A stretch of 7,601 nucleotides of DNA from an uncultured Lachnospiraceae bacterium (GTDB lineage: Bacteria; Bacillota; Clostridia; Lachnospirales; Lachnospiraceae): NCBI GenBank assembly GCA_910589635.1, contig CAJUTD010000090.1:1-7601 (forward strand), read 5' to 3'. Both the position numbers and the translations under genes were made by a program. Shown here piece by piece: positions 1 to 7,275 of the stretch (within the stretch, counting starts at the first letter, position 1; every line of letters starts with the position of its first letter). The notes beneath the pieces are model-generated. The model did not search any database. It had not been told where the DNA came from and was given only the letters and a program-made list of their open reading frames with translations.

Positions 1-234
1 TTTGGCATGTGCCAGAGCATGGCAAACCCTGCGGTAGCGGCGGCAACTGCTGCCGCAATGGGAGTACTGACTCCCATGCCTTGTACGCCCGTGCCGGCGG
101 GGCCTTGGGCGCCGGGAGTCCCTCAGGTATTAGTCGGGGGGAAGCCGGCAATCAATAACCAATGTAAGCTGACATGTTCTTATGGGGGGATGATACAGTT
201 TACAAATTCAGGCTGTCAGACCGTGCAGCTCTAG
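1..234 (+). CDS. DUF4280 PAAR-like spike-tip protein, C-terminal part
   Basis: The reading frame is open from the first base (Phe-Gly precede the first Met at base 7), so the true start lies upstream and the Met at 7 is internal. The visible 77 residues match the C-terminal half of DUF4280: an FGMC motif, then ANP, an Ala-rich VAAATAAAMGVLTPMPC stretch, a W-x-PG segment, VLVGG-x-PA, and a closing Cys-x3-Cys-x-x-GG-x-I. Counting from the Met at base 7, cysteines lie at 2, 26, 53, 57 and 70; some may bind metal as in PAAR folds, which is inference. DUF4280 proteins are PAAR-like proteins that sharpen the VgrG-type spike of contractile injection systems or occur in polymorphic toxins. No toxin extension follows: the protein ends with TAG about 16 residues after the CSYGG motif. 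The next gene starts 21 bases downstream, which suggests cotranscription. Confidence 0.88.
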   Translation, partial: FGMCQSMANPAVAAATAAAMGVLTPMPCTPVPAGPWAPGVPQVLVGGKPAINNQCKLTCSYGGMIQFTNSGCQTVQL

Positions 235-255
235 GTTTCATCTGAGGGAAAGATT

Positions 256-3003
256 ATGGATAAAAAGAATTTATTTGGCTCCCATGGCAGTATGGGGAAG
301 AAAGGCGTTATCGGGCTGTGTGTTATTTTGTTTGCCGCAGCCGCTGCTGTAGTGACGGCAAGCATTTATGGCAGCACGATAAAATTAAACTATATTGAGC
401 AGATTCATTTGCAAGATGGACATCTGTATTATGTGGACCGCGGACAAGGTGATGATTTAAAGATTATACGCTCTAGCCCGGATGGGGACAAGGGAGAAAT
501 GATTGTCTGCAAGCGTCATACCGGGGAACGGTATCGGATGGTCCGTCAGATATTTTTTGACAGCGAAGGAGAGGCATACGCTCTTGTGGAAGAAACAAAT
601 GTGGAATCGTGGGATGAGGTAAGCTGCAAAGTATACAAATGTGATTTTGCGCACGGAAAGCTGAAAGAGACGTCGTATGACTTGACGGAGGATGCCCAAA
701 ATTGCAGCCAAATTGAGGTTGCGCGCATACAGGAGGAGAACCTTTATTATATTCGCATACCGGATGTAGAAAAAGGATCGGCAAAAGCAGAATTGATGGC
801 GCTTGCTTCACAGGGAGAACAGCGGATCCTTGATAAGGTAAAGCTGAAGTATCCGTACCTGAACACGCAGTTTTTCCTGAGCGAAGAGAAGATTCTGTTG
901 TGGATGGATTATGCAGGCGAGGTTTATGCAAAGGAAGTTGGGGGGAAGCATCATCTGGAAATCGAAGGTATCACAGGTAAGCCGGGGATGTTCAAGAGCC
1001 TTTCCGATGACGGCAGACACGCATATGTCCTTGATTATGAAAACGAGTGCATCCGCGCTATTGATCTGGCAAAAAGAACTTCCCGGGCATTATTTGTGGC
1101 AGAGGAGATCAGGGCTGTTGATGCAGAATTTACATTTCAGCAGTTGCACAGCCCGGATTGTACACAGTCAGGGTTCTGCGCGGGCGTTGAGGACGCGCAG
1201 GGGATGGTTTCTGTCTGTTCTTACCAGGAAGGGAATCATCAGGATATTGGAGAGGTCTCGCTGACTGCGTTGACTGTTTTGCGCCGTATGAGCCTGGTAT
1301 ATTTGGCGATTTTTGGAATAACAGCATTTATCTGCATTTATTGGGTTCTTCGGGTAAAATATCATTTCCAGACAATTTTAGTTCGGCTTGGCGTGATTTT
1401 TCTTCTTGGGCTTCTCGTGATGGATAGTTTTTTGGAAAGCTGGATTGAACAGTCGATGCGCCGGCAGCTAGAGTGCAACCAGACGTTTTCCCTGTCTGCG
1501 CTGGGAAAGATTCTCAATAAGGATATTGTCAAAAATATTGAGAAGGAGGCAGATAAGATTCCTTCCGGGGACAGAGCGTTTCGCATAAGCAATGCAGGTC
1601 TTAAAAAAGAAGAGGGAAGCAGCGGGCTGTCTATGTATGTCTACAGCATTTTTGAAGCCGATGAGGATGGGCGTTTGTATGTCAGCGAGTCTATGTCGGA
1701 ATATAGCGGCGTTCCCGTGGAATGGGTTTATACGAAGGAAACGCTGGAGGCAATCTATCAGGCTTATGATATGTCGGAGGTTGTGGATAAGAGCGATGAG
1801 GACAGGGAAGGGAAACGCAACAACCAGTTTGTGCCGATTGTGTTAAGCGACGGTACAAAATATGGAGTGCTTTCCGTTTCTGTGGATGGAAATATCTTGG
1901 ATTATCAGATTTGGTATTATCAGTGGAACCTGAAAAATGCTTCCTCTACGCTGTTGCTGATATTGACTGTAATTTTATTGGTTATCCTCTATATTTTCCT
2001 GAAACCCTTAAAAGCATTGAAGGAATGCGCAGGAACGCTGGCGGCTGGCAACCTCGGCGTGACGGTTGCCGTGCGCGGGCATGATGAGGTGGCTGATATT
2101 TCCGCGGCATTTAACCAGATGTCGTTGGAGATTGCCAACTACGTGCAGGATATCAAAGGCATGTCGGACGGTTATTATAAGTTTATTCCGGCTAAGATTC
2201 TCAATCTGCTGGGCAAGGAGTCCATACAAGAGGTGGAGCTGGGCGATGAGATGCAAGGGGAATTCACCATACTTTCCTTACATGCGCTGGATTATCCCAA
2301 ACAGAGCGCAGTTTTTTCAGCAGAGCAGGTATATAAAGATATTAACCGTGTGCTGTCGATGCTCGTGGAGCCGATTAACAGCCATCACGGCGTGGTGGAA
2401 CATTTTGAAGATACCGGATTGTCTGCCTTTTTTACGGTCAGCAGCAGGGAGGCGTTAGACGCCGCCATCGACATTCAGCGTTTATTGGAAGAGCAGATGC
2501 CGGGCAATGGCAGGACGATAGCTATCAGCTATGGGCGTGTGATGATTGGGGTGATTGGGCATGAGCAGCGCATGGAAGCTACGACAATTTCCGCCCATTC
2601 AGACCTGGCAAAAGAATTACGTTTAAAGGGAGATAAATATGGCGCGCATATTCTTATCACGCATTTCGTTTATGAGCAGATCACAGATTTTGAGGAGCAT
2701 TACCACGCCAGGTATCTGGGGAATGTTTACCTTGCCGCAAATAATACATATGAGCGTGTCTACGATGTCTACGATGGGGACGCGGAGGAGGAATTCTATT
2801 ACAAAGATTTGACAAAAGCTTTATTTGAAAGGGGCGTGAATTTGTTTGTGGCAAAGAAGTTTTACGAGGCGCGCCTGGTCTTCGTAGAGGTTTTAAAACA
2901 GCATCGCAAGGATAAGGCGGCAAAGGAATATCTGTACCGTTGCGACAAATATTATAAGCTCTCGGATACGGAGGAAATAGAGACTGTGATTGAGAAGTTT
3001 TGA
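256..3003 (+). CDS. Membrane receptor with HAMP and degenerate class III cyclase domain
   Basis: This 915-residue protein begins at an ATG preceded by GAGGG (244-248) with 7-base spacing. Predicted membrane segments lie at about 17-38, 345-365, 372-390 and 564-583; the Lys-rich N-terminus and the RVKYH loop fit cytoplasmic placement. Residues 39-344 would be outside and show recurring strand-turn units (GHLYYVD, ENLYYIR, HAYVLDYEN) suggesting a beta-propeller. Residues 391-563, also outside, resemble a Cache sensor. HAMP follows at about 584-635. Residues 638-840 match the adenylate/guanylate cyclase fold (FIPAKILNLLGKESI, IGVIGHEQRME), and 843-905 form a helical TPR-like tail usual in this subfamily. 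By hand alignment the catalytic positions are lost: metal Asp to His676 and Thr720, adenine-contact Asp to Ala780, Asn to Asp783, Arg to Glu787. It is therefore probably a non-enzymatic signal transducer. Fold assignment is firm; the ligand, partner and role are unknown. Confidence 0.88.
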   Translation: MDKKNLFGSHGSMGKKGVIGLCVILFAAAAAVVTASIYGSTIKLNYIEQIHLQDGHLYYVDRGQGDDLKIIRSSPDGDKGEMIVCKRHTGERYRMVRQIFFDSEGEAYALVEETNVESWDEVSCKVYKCDFAHGKLKETSYDLTEDAQNCSQIEVARIQEENLYYIRIPDVEKGSAKAELMALASQGEQRILDKVKLKYPYLNTQFFLSEEKILLWMDYAGEVYAKEVGGKHHLEIEGITGKPGMFKSLSDDGRHAYVLDYENECIRAIDLAKRTSRALFVAEEIRAVDAEFTFQQLHSPDCTQSGFCAGVEDAQGMVSVCSYQEGNHQDIGEVSLTALTVLRRMSLVYLAIFGITAFICIYWVLRVKYHFQTILVRLGVIFLLGLLVMDSFLESWIEQSMRRQLECNQTFSLSALGKILNKDIVKNIEKEADKIPSGDRAFRISNAGLKKEEGSSGLSMYVYSIFEADEDGRLYVSESMSEYSGVPVEWVYTKETLEAIYQAYDMSEVVDKSDEDREGKRNNQFVPIVLSDGTKYGVLSVSVDGNILDYQIWYYQWNLKNASSTLLLILTVILLVILYIFLKPLKALKECAGTLAAGNLGVTVAVRGHDEVADISAAFNQMSLEIANYVQDIKGMSDGYYKFIPAKILNLLGKESIQEVELGDEMQGEFTILSLHALDYPKQSAVFSAEQVYKDINRVLSMLVEPINSHHGVVEHFEDTGLSAFFTVSSREALDAAIDIQRLLEEQMPGNGRTIAISYGRVMIGVIGHEQRMEATTISAHSDLAKELRLKGDKYGAHILITHFVYEQITDFEEHYHARYLGNVYLAANNTYERVYDVYDGDAEEEFYYKDLTKALFERGVNLFVAKKFYEARLVFVEVLKQHRKDKAAKEYLYRCDKYYKLSDTEEIETVIEKF

Positions 3004-3030
3004 AACTTATGATTAGCCAAGACGTTGGGA

Positions 3031-3037
3031 AGAGGTG
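3031..3037 (+). promoter_or_regulatory. Ribosome binding site deciding the start at 3044
   Basis: AGAGGTG ends 6 bases before the ATG at 3044, which is the usual Shine-Dalgarno spacing. A longer in-frame reading from GTG at 3035 would begin inside this site and has no ribosome site of its own at a suitable distance. The ATG at 3044 is therefore preferred. Confidence 0.7.
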
Positions 3038-3043
3038 TGGGAA

Positions 3044-4954
3044 ATGGAAGAAGAATTGAAAGTTGACAATGTGCCGGGGGATGACAGGACGAATGATAAC
3101 GCACAGTTGGATGAGACAGAACCAAAGCCACAGCAGCCTTTGAATGAATGGGCAAATGATGTGGATGACCTGGGAGATAATAGTACGGCAGGTAAAGGAG
3201 GAAAGGCTGGGGAAGGCTGGGCAAATGATGTAGATGACCCGGGAGATAATAGTACGGCAGGTAAAGAAGGAAAGGCCGAGGAAGGCTGGGCAAATGATGT
3301 GGATGACCCGGGAGATAATAGTACGGCGGGTGCAGGCAAATTGGCTGGTGATGAAATTGTTATGGGAATGGGCAAACTCATGGCAAATACCATGGATACA
3401 AAAATGCATGGGGGCGAAGAGCAGACAGGGAATGGCGATCCTTTTGATAAGTTAGAGGATTTGGCAAAGAAAAAAGCACAGAAAGAATCTAGAAAAGGCA
3501 GAAAATCCCAGAAAGAAAATAAAGCTGGGGAGGGCAAAGATGTGCAGAAACAGGACGCCGATGCGCAGGGTGATACGCCGCAGGCTGTTAAAAAGAGCGT
3601 TGATAATCTTCGGGAAGGAAAGCTTTATATGGCGGTCGTCTTAGCGCGACAGCTTGAAAGAGGCGGGCAAAACCCTATGGCAAGTAATAAATTCAAACGC
3701 TTTTTCAAGTCTTCTAATTTTGACTCCGCAGCAGATAAGTTCAAATTAGTGGGATCGTTGAGCGTGGCGGCAGGTCAGCTTGACGCCCAATATCAAGGGT
3801 CTTTTGTCAGCAAGGCAGTTTCGCTTGTCACCAATATGGTAGGGTTTGTGGCGGGCGTAAAAGCATTTGTGCCAAGAGCAAGGAAGTTCAAAACGATACA
3901 AGGCAAGAACAAAAAAGTTATGGAAGGCATAGGCCTTCTTTCGGATTTTGCGCAAATGATGTCCAAGGGAGTTTTAATTGCGCAGGCAATTGCAGGTTTT
4001 GCGGGAGCCAATGAGGGTCTTTTTAAAAAAGTAACAGGGTATATGACGGCAATCTTCAATGGCATTTCACAGATTGCCGGGGTTGTAACGGGTATCAATG
4101 GGCTCAATGTTGCCAGGGGAAAACTTAAAAAGATGAAAGATGCGGAGAATGAAAGATGGGAAGAAGTAGAGAAGATACTTCCCAAGTACAGCCAGTCGGG
4201 GGGAGATGGCAGCCAGGAGGATGAAAAAGAGGAAGAAGGCGGCCAGGATGTTTCAACATCAAATGAAGACCAGAATGCTTCGGAAGCAAATAAAGGACAG
4301 GAAACACAGGCAGGGACGGGAAAGAAGAAAAATCGTCTCCGTGCCAAGATGGAGCAGTCGAAGCAGCGCGAAAAAATGATGAAGGAGCGGCAGAGCCTGG
4401 CAAATATGCTGCTGAGGCGAGAAGATATTCGGGATGAGGATAAAGACAAGGCAGTCAGTTACCTTGCTTTACGCAGGAAGATTAAAATTGTAAAATCCAA
4501 TGTCGGCATGGGACTTTCCGGCTTGGTGGTGAATGCTATTGGGCTGGCCTCAAGCATTACGAACATAACACTTTTATCTGGAGAAGAAAACGCACAAAGT
4601 ACAAGCGTTGGACTGGGCGCAGCGGCGGCTTTTGGAGGAGCAGGGCTGACAGCAGCCAAAATTGGACTGGACAAGTCGAATCAAAAGAAGCAGAATAGTG
4701 AGGAGACAGCGATGATTAAGGGAAGGCTCTGGTCGCTTATTCATGGACTGGACGATGACAAATTTGGATTAAAGGGAATATCCGAATCACTGGAAGCAGA
4801 CCCATCGCCGGAGAAAGCTGAAGAAGCAAAAGGCGTGGTGAATAAATATAAAGCCGTAGACGGTCAGCTTCAGGGAGCATTTGTGGAATATGAAGATCTT
4901 TTTAAGGCAAAGGATGCAGAAGAGTTCCGCAATCTGCTGGTGTCGGCAATATAA
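3044..4954 (+). CDS. Unrecognised 636-aa low-complexity/hydrophobic protein; candidate injection cargo or tape measure
   Basis: I do not recognise a family. The start at ATG 3044 is chosen from its ribosome site; the GTG at 3035 would add three residues. Residues 1-35 are acidic and polar. Residues 36-96 hold three tandem 23-residue units (WANDVDD-x-GDNSTAGK). Residues 139-168 are Lys-rich. Hydrophobic Gly/Ala-rich helices fall at about 257-276, 309-356, 486-511 and 521-543. The stretch between them is acidic (385-420), then strongly basic and probably coiled (425-480). There is no signal peptide and no recognised enzymatic motif. The gene lies between a spike-tip/receptor pair and a CIS-type ATPase. 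Two readings fit: a cargo protein with a disordered N-terminal loading region and membrane-active helices, or the tape-measure protein, which precedes the ATPase gene in Afp/PVC loci (afp14-afp15). Membrane-inserted scaffold is a third option. It ends in tandem stops, TAA TAA. Confidence 0.8.
   Translation: MEEELKVDNVPGDDRTNDNAQLDETEPKPQQPLNEWANDVDDLGDNSTAGKGGKAGEGWANDVDDPGDNSTAGKEGKAEEGWANDVDDPGDNSTAGAGKLAGDEIVMGMGKLMANTMDTKMHGGEEQTGNGDPFDKLEDLAKKKAQKESRKGRKSQKENKAGEGKDVQKQDADAQGDTPQAVKKSVDNLREGKLYMAVVLARQLERGGQNPMASNKFKRFFKSSNFDSAADKFKLVGSLSVAAGQLDAQYQGSFVSKAVSLVTNMVGFVAGVKAFVPRARKFKTIQGKNKKVMEGIGLLSDFAQMMSKGVLIAQAIAGFAGANEGLFKKVTGYMTAIFNGISQIAGVVTGINGLNVARGKLKKMKDAENERWEEVEKILPKYSQSGGDGSQEDEKEEEGGQDVSTSNEDQNASEANKGQETQAGTGKKKNRLRAKMEQSKQREKMMKERQSLANMLLRREDIRDEDKDKAVSYLALRRKIKIVKSNVGMGLSGLVVNAIGLASSITNITLLSGEENAQSTSVGLGAAAAFGGAGLTAAKIGLDKSNQKKQNSEETAMIKGRLWSLIHGLDDDKFGLKGISESLEADPSPEKAEEAKGVVNKYKAVDGQLQGAFVEYEDLFKAKDAEEFRNLLVSAI
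3149..3331 (+). repeat. In-frame tandem 69-bp repeat (2.65 copies)
   Basis: Units start at 3149, 3218 and 3287, each at a TGG codon, and encode 23 residues beginning WANDVDD and running through GDNSTAGK. Copies 1 and 2 differ at 5 of 69 bases; the third is partial (45 bases) and differs from copy 2 at 2 bases. All differences are transitions, and the period is a multiple of three, so copy-number change keeps the frame. It sits in the probably disordered N-terminus of the host protein. Confidence 0.95.
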
Positions 4955-5002
4955 TAAAAATTTCCAGATATAAAAGAGTATTGCAAAAAAACAGAACAGG
5001 AA

Positions 5003-7228
5003 ATGGATGGTGGAGAGATGTTTGCGGGGCAGGAGGAATATTTTCAAGAGCTGCTGATTTTGGTAAAGAAGGAAATCAGCCTCTATACGAAGTATGCAGT
5101 GCGTCTTACGGCGAATGGTTCCGTCCGTCATGTTTATCAGACGAAGTTATTTCGGGAGGAACTTGCCAATATTTTGCAAGACCCATTTGCACAGATGGCG
5201 CGTGATGAGTATGAGAGAGAGCGAGAGAATCTTTTTATGCAGTGGCATAAATTCCATGAGAAGGCCTACCGTACGCTTAAAGAAAGCGCTGTGATGCTCC
5301 CGTTTGCCTATCTGCTGCGCAGGCTGGGGCTTACGGATTTTGAGCAATATCTTGCCTGCCTTGCCATAGCGCCGGAATTAAACCGGGAATTTGAGCGCAT
5401 GTACGCCTATCTTCAGGATGACCTGGCTTGGCGTTATCCTTCCCTCGATTTGAGCGTTAAGATGTATTCAATGGATGAAACTGTGCAGAATGCGCTTATC
5501 CACCGCATATTCGTCCGCCGGGAACTTCTATGCTGCGTGTTTGGGCAAAGGCCCATGACACAGGAGAGTGAAATGTCCTGGCAGCTTAAGTTTAGGAAAG
5601 ATTTGATTGATTTTGTATTTTTTTATGAGGCCGATTTATTGGACCGGAAAATGGGTTATCATGTAGTTGTTCCCGGAAAGTTTGGGATAGAGGAATGCAA
5701 CATTAACCGAGAAGTGGCAGAACAAATGATAGAGCGCTTACAGGAGGGGGGCGCCGCCAAGGAGGACGGACGGCAAATGCGTCTGTTTTTGCTGAGAGGT
5801 CCATATGGCAGCGGGAAAAAGAAGCAGATTATCGCGGCAGCGGGCAGTTTGGGGCATACTGCGCTCTTTATGGATATGCGGGCGCTTGTCTGTCAGAAGG
5901 AAGACAAGATGGAGGAAATGGTATGCGACGCCGTTGTGCGAGCCGTTTTGAACAGGGCGTTTTTGGTGGTGGAACACTGGGAAACCGTCTGGATGGGGGA
6001 GGGCAGGCAGCGGCAGGCATCCCTGAATATTCTGCGCAAGGCTTCCGTTTTTTTTCGTTATTTATTTCTCACGGTGGAGGAACTGCCGGGAGAAGATATT
6101 TTAAAAGGAGAATATCCCCAAGGATATAGGGTGGAAGAGTTTTATCTGCGTTTTCCCTCCATACAAGAGCGGGGTATGCTCTGGAAATCTTTTCTCGCAG
6201 CAAGTGGAGGAAAGCCGGAAGAGGAAACTGTCTTTGCACGTTTGGCGGCGCAGTTTGATTTTTCTCCGGGTGTGATAAAAGAGGCGGCCGAGTCCGCCTG
6301 CAAAGAGGCGCAGATGCAAGGGGCAACAGAAGTTTCGACGTCTTGTTTGTACCGTGCGTGCCGTCAGAAAATTTCCCATCGGCTGGGGGAGCGTGCGAGC
6401 CGTGTAAACGCCGTCTATACCTGGGACGATTTGGTGTTGGAGGAGGGAGCCAAGGAACTGCTGCGCCAGGCATGCGGGCAGGTTACCTGCCGCGGCAAGG
6501 TCTATGAGGAATGGGGATTTGAACAGAAGGTTGCCTATGGAAGAGGCGTTTCCCTATTGTTTGCCGGGCCTCCGGGCACCGGCAAGACGATGGCGGCGCA
6601 GGTGCTGGCGAAAGAATTGAATCTGGAATTGTATAAGGTGGATCTCTCTGGCGTGTTGTCGAAGTATATCGGGGAGACGCAGAAAAATCTGCGGGAGATT
6701 TTTGACGAGGTCAAAAAGAGCAGGAGCATCCTCTTTTTCGATGAGGCGGACGTGCTTTTCGGAAAGCGTGTCGACGTCACAGACGCCAGGGACATCAGCG
6801 CCAATGCGCAGACCGCCTATCTGTTGCAGAAGATGGAGGAATATGACGGTATTACGATTCTTGCCACCAATCTAATGCAGAACTTTGACGATGCATATAA
6901 ACGCCGTATGAAATTTATCATCCGCTTTACCTTTCCCCGAAGGGAACAACGCATGCAGCTTTGGCAAAAAGTGTTTCCTGCGCAGATGCCGCTTGCAGCA
7001 GATATTGACATTGATTATCTTGCTGACAATTTTGAGCTCTCCGGCGCAAACATCAAAAATATTGCCTTGAACGCCGCTTTCATAGCGGCTTCCAGGCAGG
7101 AGATTACCGGTATGGAACATATTATGGAGGCTTTGCAGCAGGAATATGAAAAATCCGGGAAAATACTTGGAAAAGCAGAGCTGAAAGAGTATTATATCTA
7201 TAAGAAACAGTTTAGCCAGCCGGGATAA
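5003..7228 (+). CDS. AAA+ ATPase of the contractile injection system type (Afp15/Pvc15-like)
   Basis: This 741-residue protein has a helical N-terminal region (about 1-230) and two AAA modules. The first is degenerate: GPYGSGKK at 266-273 lacks the Thr/Ser after the Walker Lys, and the Walker B position reads LVVEH (321-325). The second is intact: Walker A GPPGTGKT at 522-529, Walker B ILFFDEAD with Asp580-Glu581, sensor 1 Asn623 in ILATN, paired arginines 634-635, and a sensor 2-like segment GANIKNIALNAAF with Lys685 in place of the usual Arg. The pattern YGRGVSLLFAGPPGTGKT, SKYIGETQKNL and DEADVLFGKR is typical of ATPases encoded in extracellular contractile injection system loci, thought to act in particle assembly or cargo loading, not in sheath recycling like ClpV. 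ATG 5003 and ATG 5018 are both possible starts, each with a poorly spaced ribosome site; there is no in-frame start farther upstream before the preceding stop. Confidence 0.9.
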   Translation: MDGGEMFAGQEEYFQELLILVKKEISLYTKYAVRLTANGSVRHVYQTKLFREELANILQDPFAQMARDEYERERENLFMQWHKFHEKAYRTLKESAVMLPFAYLLRRLGLTDFEQYLACLAIAPELNREFERMYAYLQDDLAWRYPSLDLSVKMYSMDETVQNALIHRIFVRRELLCCVFGQRPMTQESEMSWQLKFRKDLIDFVFFYEADLLDRKMGYHVVVPGKFGIEECNINREVAEQMIERLQEGGAAKEDGRQMRLFLLRGPYGSGKKKQIIAAAGSLGHTALFMDMRALVCQKEDKMEEMVCDAVVRAVLNRAFLVVEHWETVWMGEGRQRQASLNILRKASVFFRYLFLTVEELPGEDILKGEYPQGYRVEEFYLRFPSIQERGMLWKSFLAASGGKPEEETVFARLAAQFDFSPGVIKEAAESACKEAQMQGATEVSTSCLYRACRQKISHRLGERASRVNAVYTWDDLVLEEGAKELLRQACGQVTCRGKVYEEWGFEQKVAYGRGVSLLFAGPPGTGKTMAAQVLAKELNLELYKVDLSGVLSKYIGETQKNLREIFDEVKKSRSILFFDEADVLFGKRVDVTDARDISANAQTAYLLQKMEEYDGITILATNLMQNFDDAYKRRMKFIIRFTFPRREQRMQLWQKVFPAQMPLAADIDIDYLADNFELSGANIKNIALNAAFIAASRQEITGMEHIMEALQQEYEKSGKILGKAELKEYYIYKKQFSQPG

Positions 7229-7265
7229 ATGGGAAAATTACCTATTGTACCAGGTCATACAGAAT

Positions 7266-7270
7266 GGAGG
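7266..7270 (+). promoter_or_regulatory. Strong ribosome binding site for the last gene
   Basis: GGAGG lies 5 bases before the ATG at 7276. It is the strongest and best-spaced ribosome site in the window and supports the reality of the truncated gene downstream. Confidence 0.75.
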
Positions 7271-7275
7271 AAATT

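Noticed and set aside
40..56. Perfect 6-bp inverted repeat GCGGCA/TGCCGC with a 5-base loop
   Set aside because: It lies inside the Ala-rich DUF4280 coding sequence and has no T-run, so it is not supported as a terminator or site.
3009..3059. A 16-codon frame in the gap before the 636-aa protein
   Set aside because: No ribosome site and it overlaps the ribosome site and start of the real gene; best read as chance.
2681..3537. Long minus-strand open frames (242 and 174 codons) opposite the receptor end and the repeat region
   Set aside because: They have shadow composition (Ser/Pro/Leu-rich, repeat-derived) opposite well-supported plus-strand genes with recognisable or coherent protein content.
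3793..4449. Minus-strand frame of 218 codons opposite the 636-aa protein
   Set aside because: Ser/Pro/Phe-rich mirror of a Lys/Glu/Ala-rich coding sequence; no ribosome site or family resemblance.
4955..5002. AT-rich gap before the ATPase considered as a promoter or terminator
   Set aside because: There is a TATAAA-like stretch but no paired -35 element at proper spacing, and no stem-loop with a T-run; nothing can be supported.
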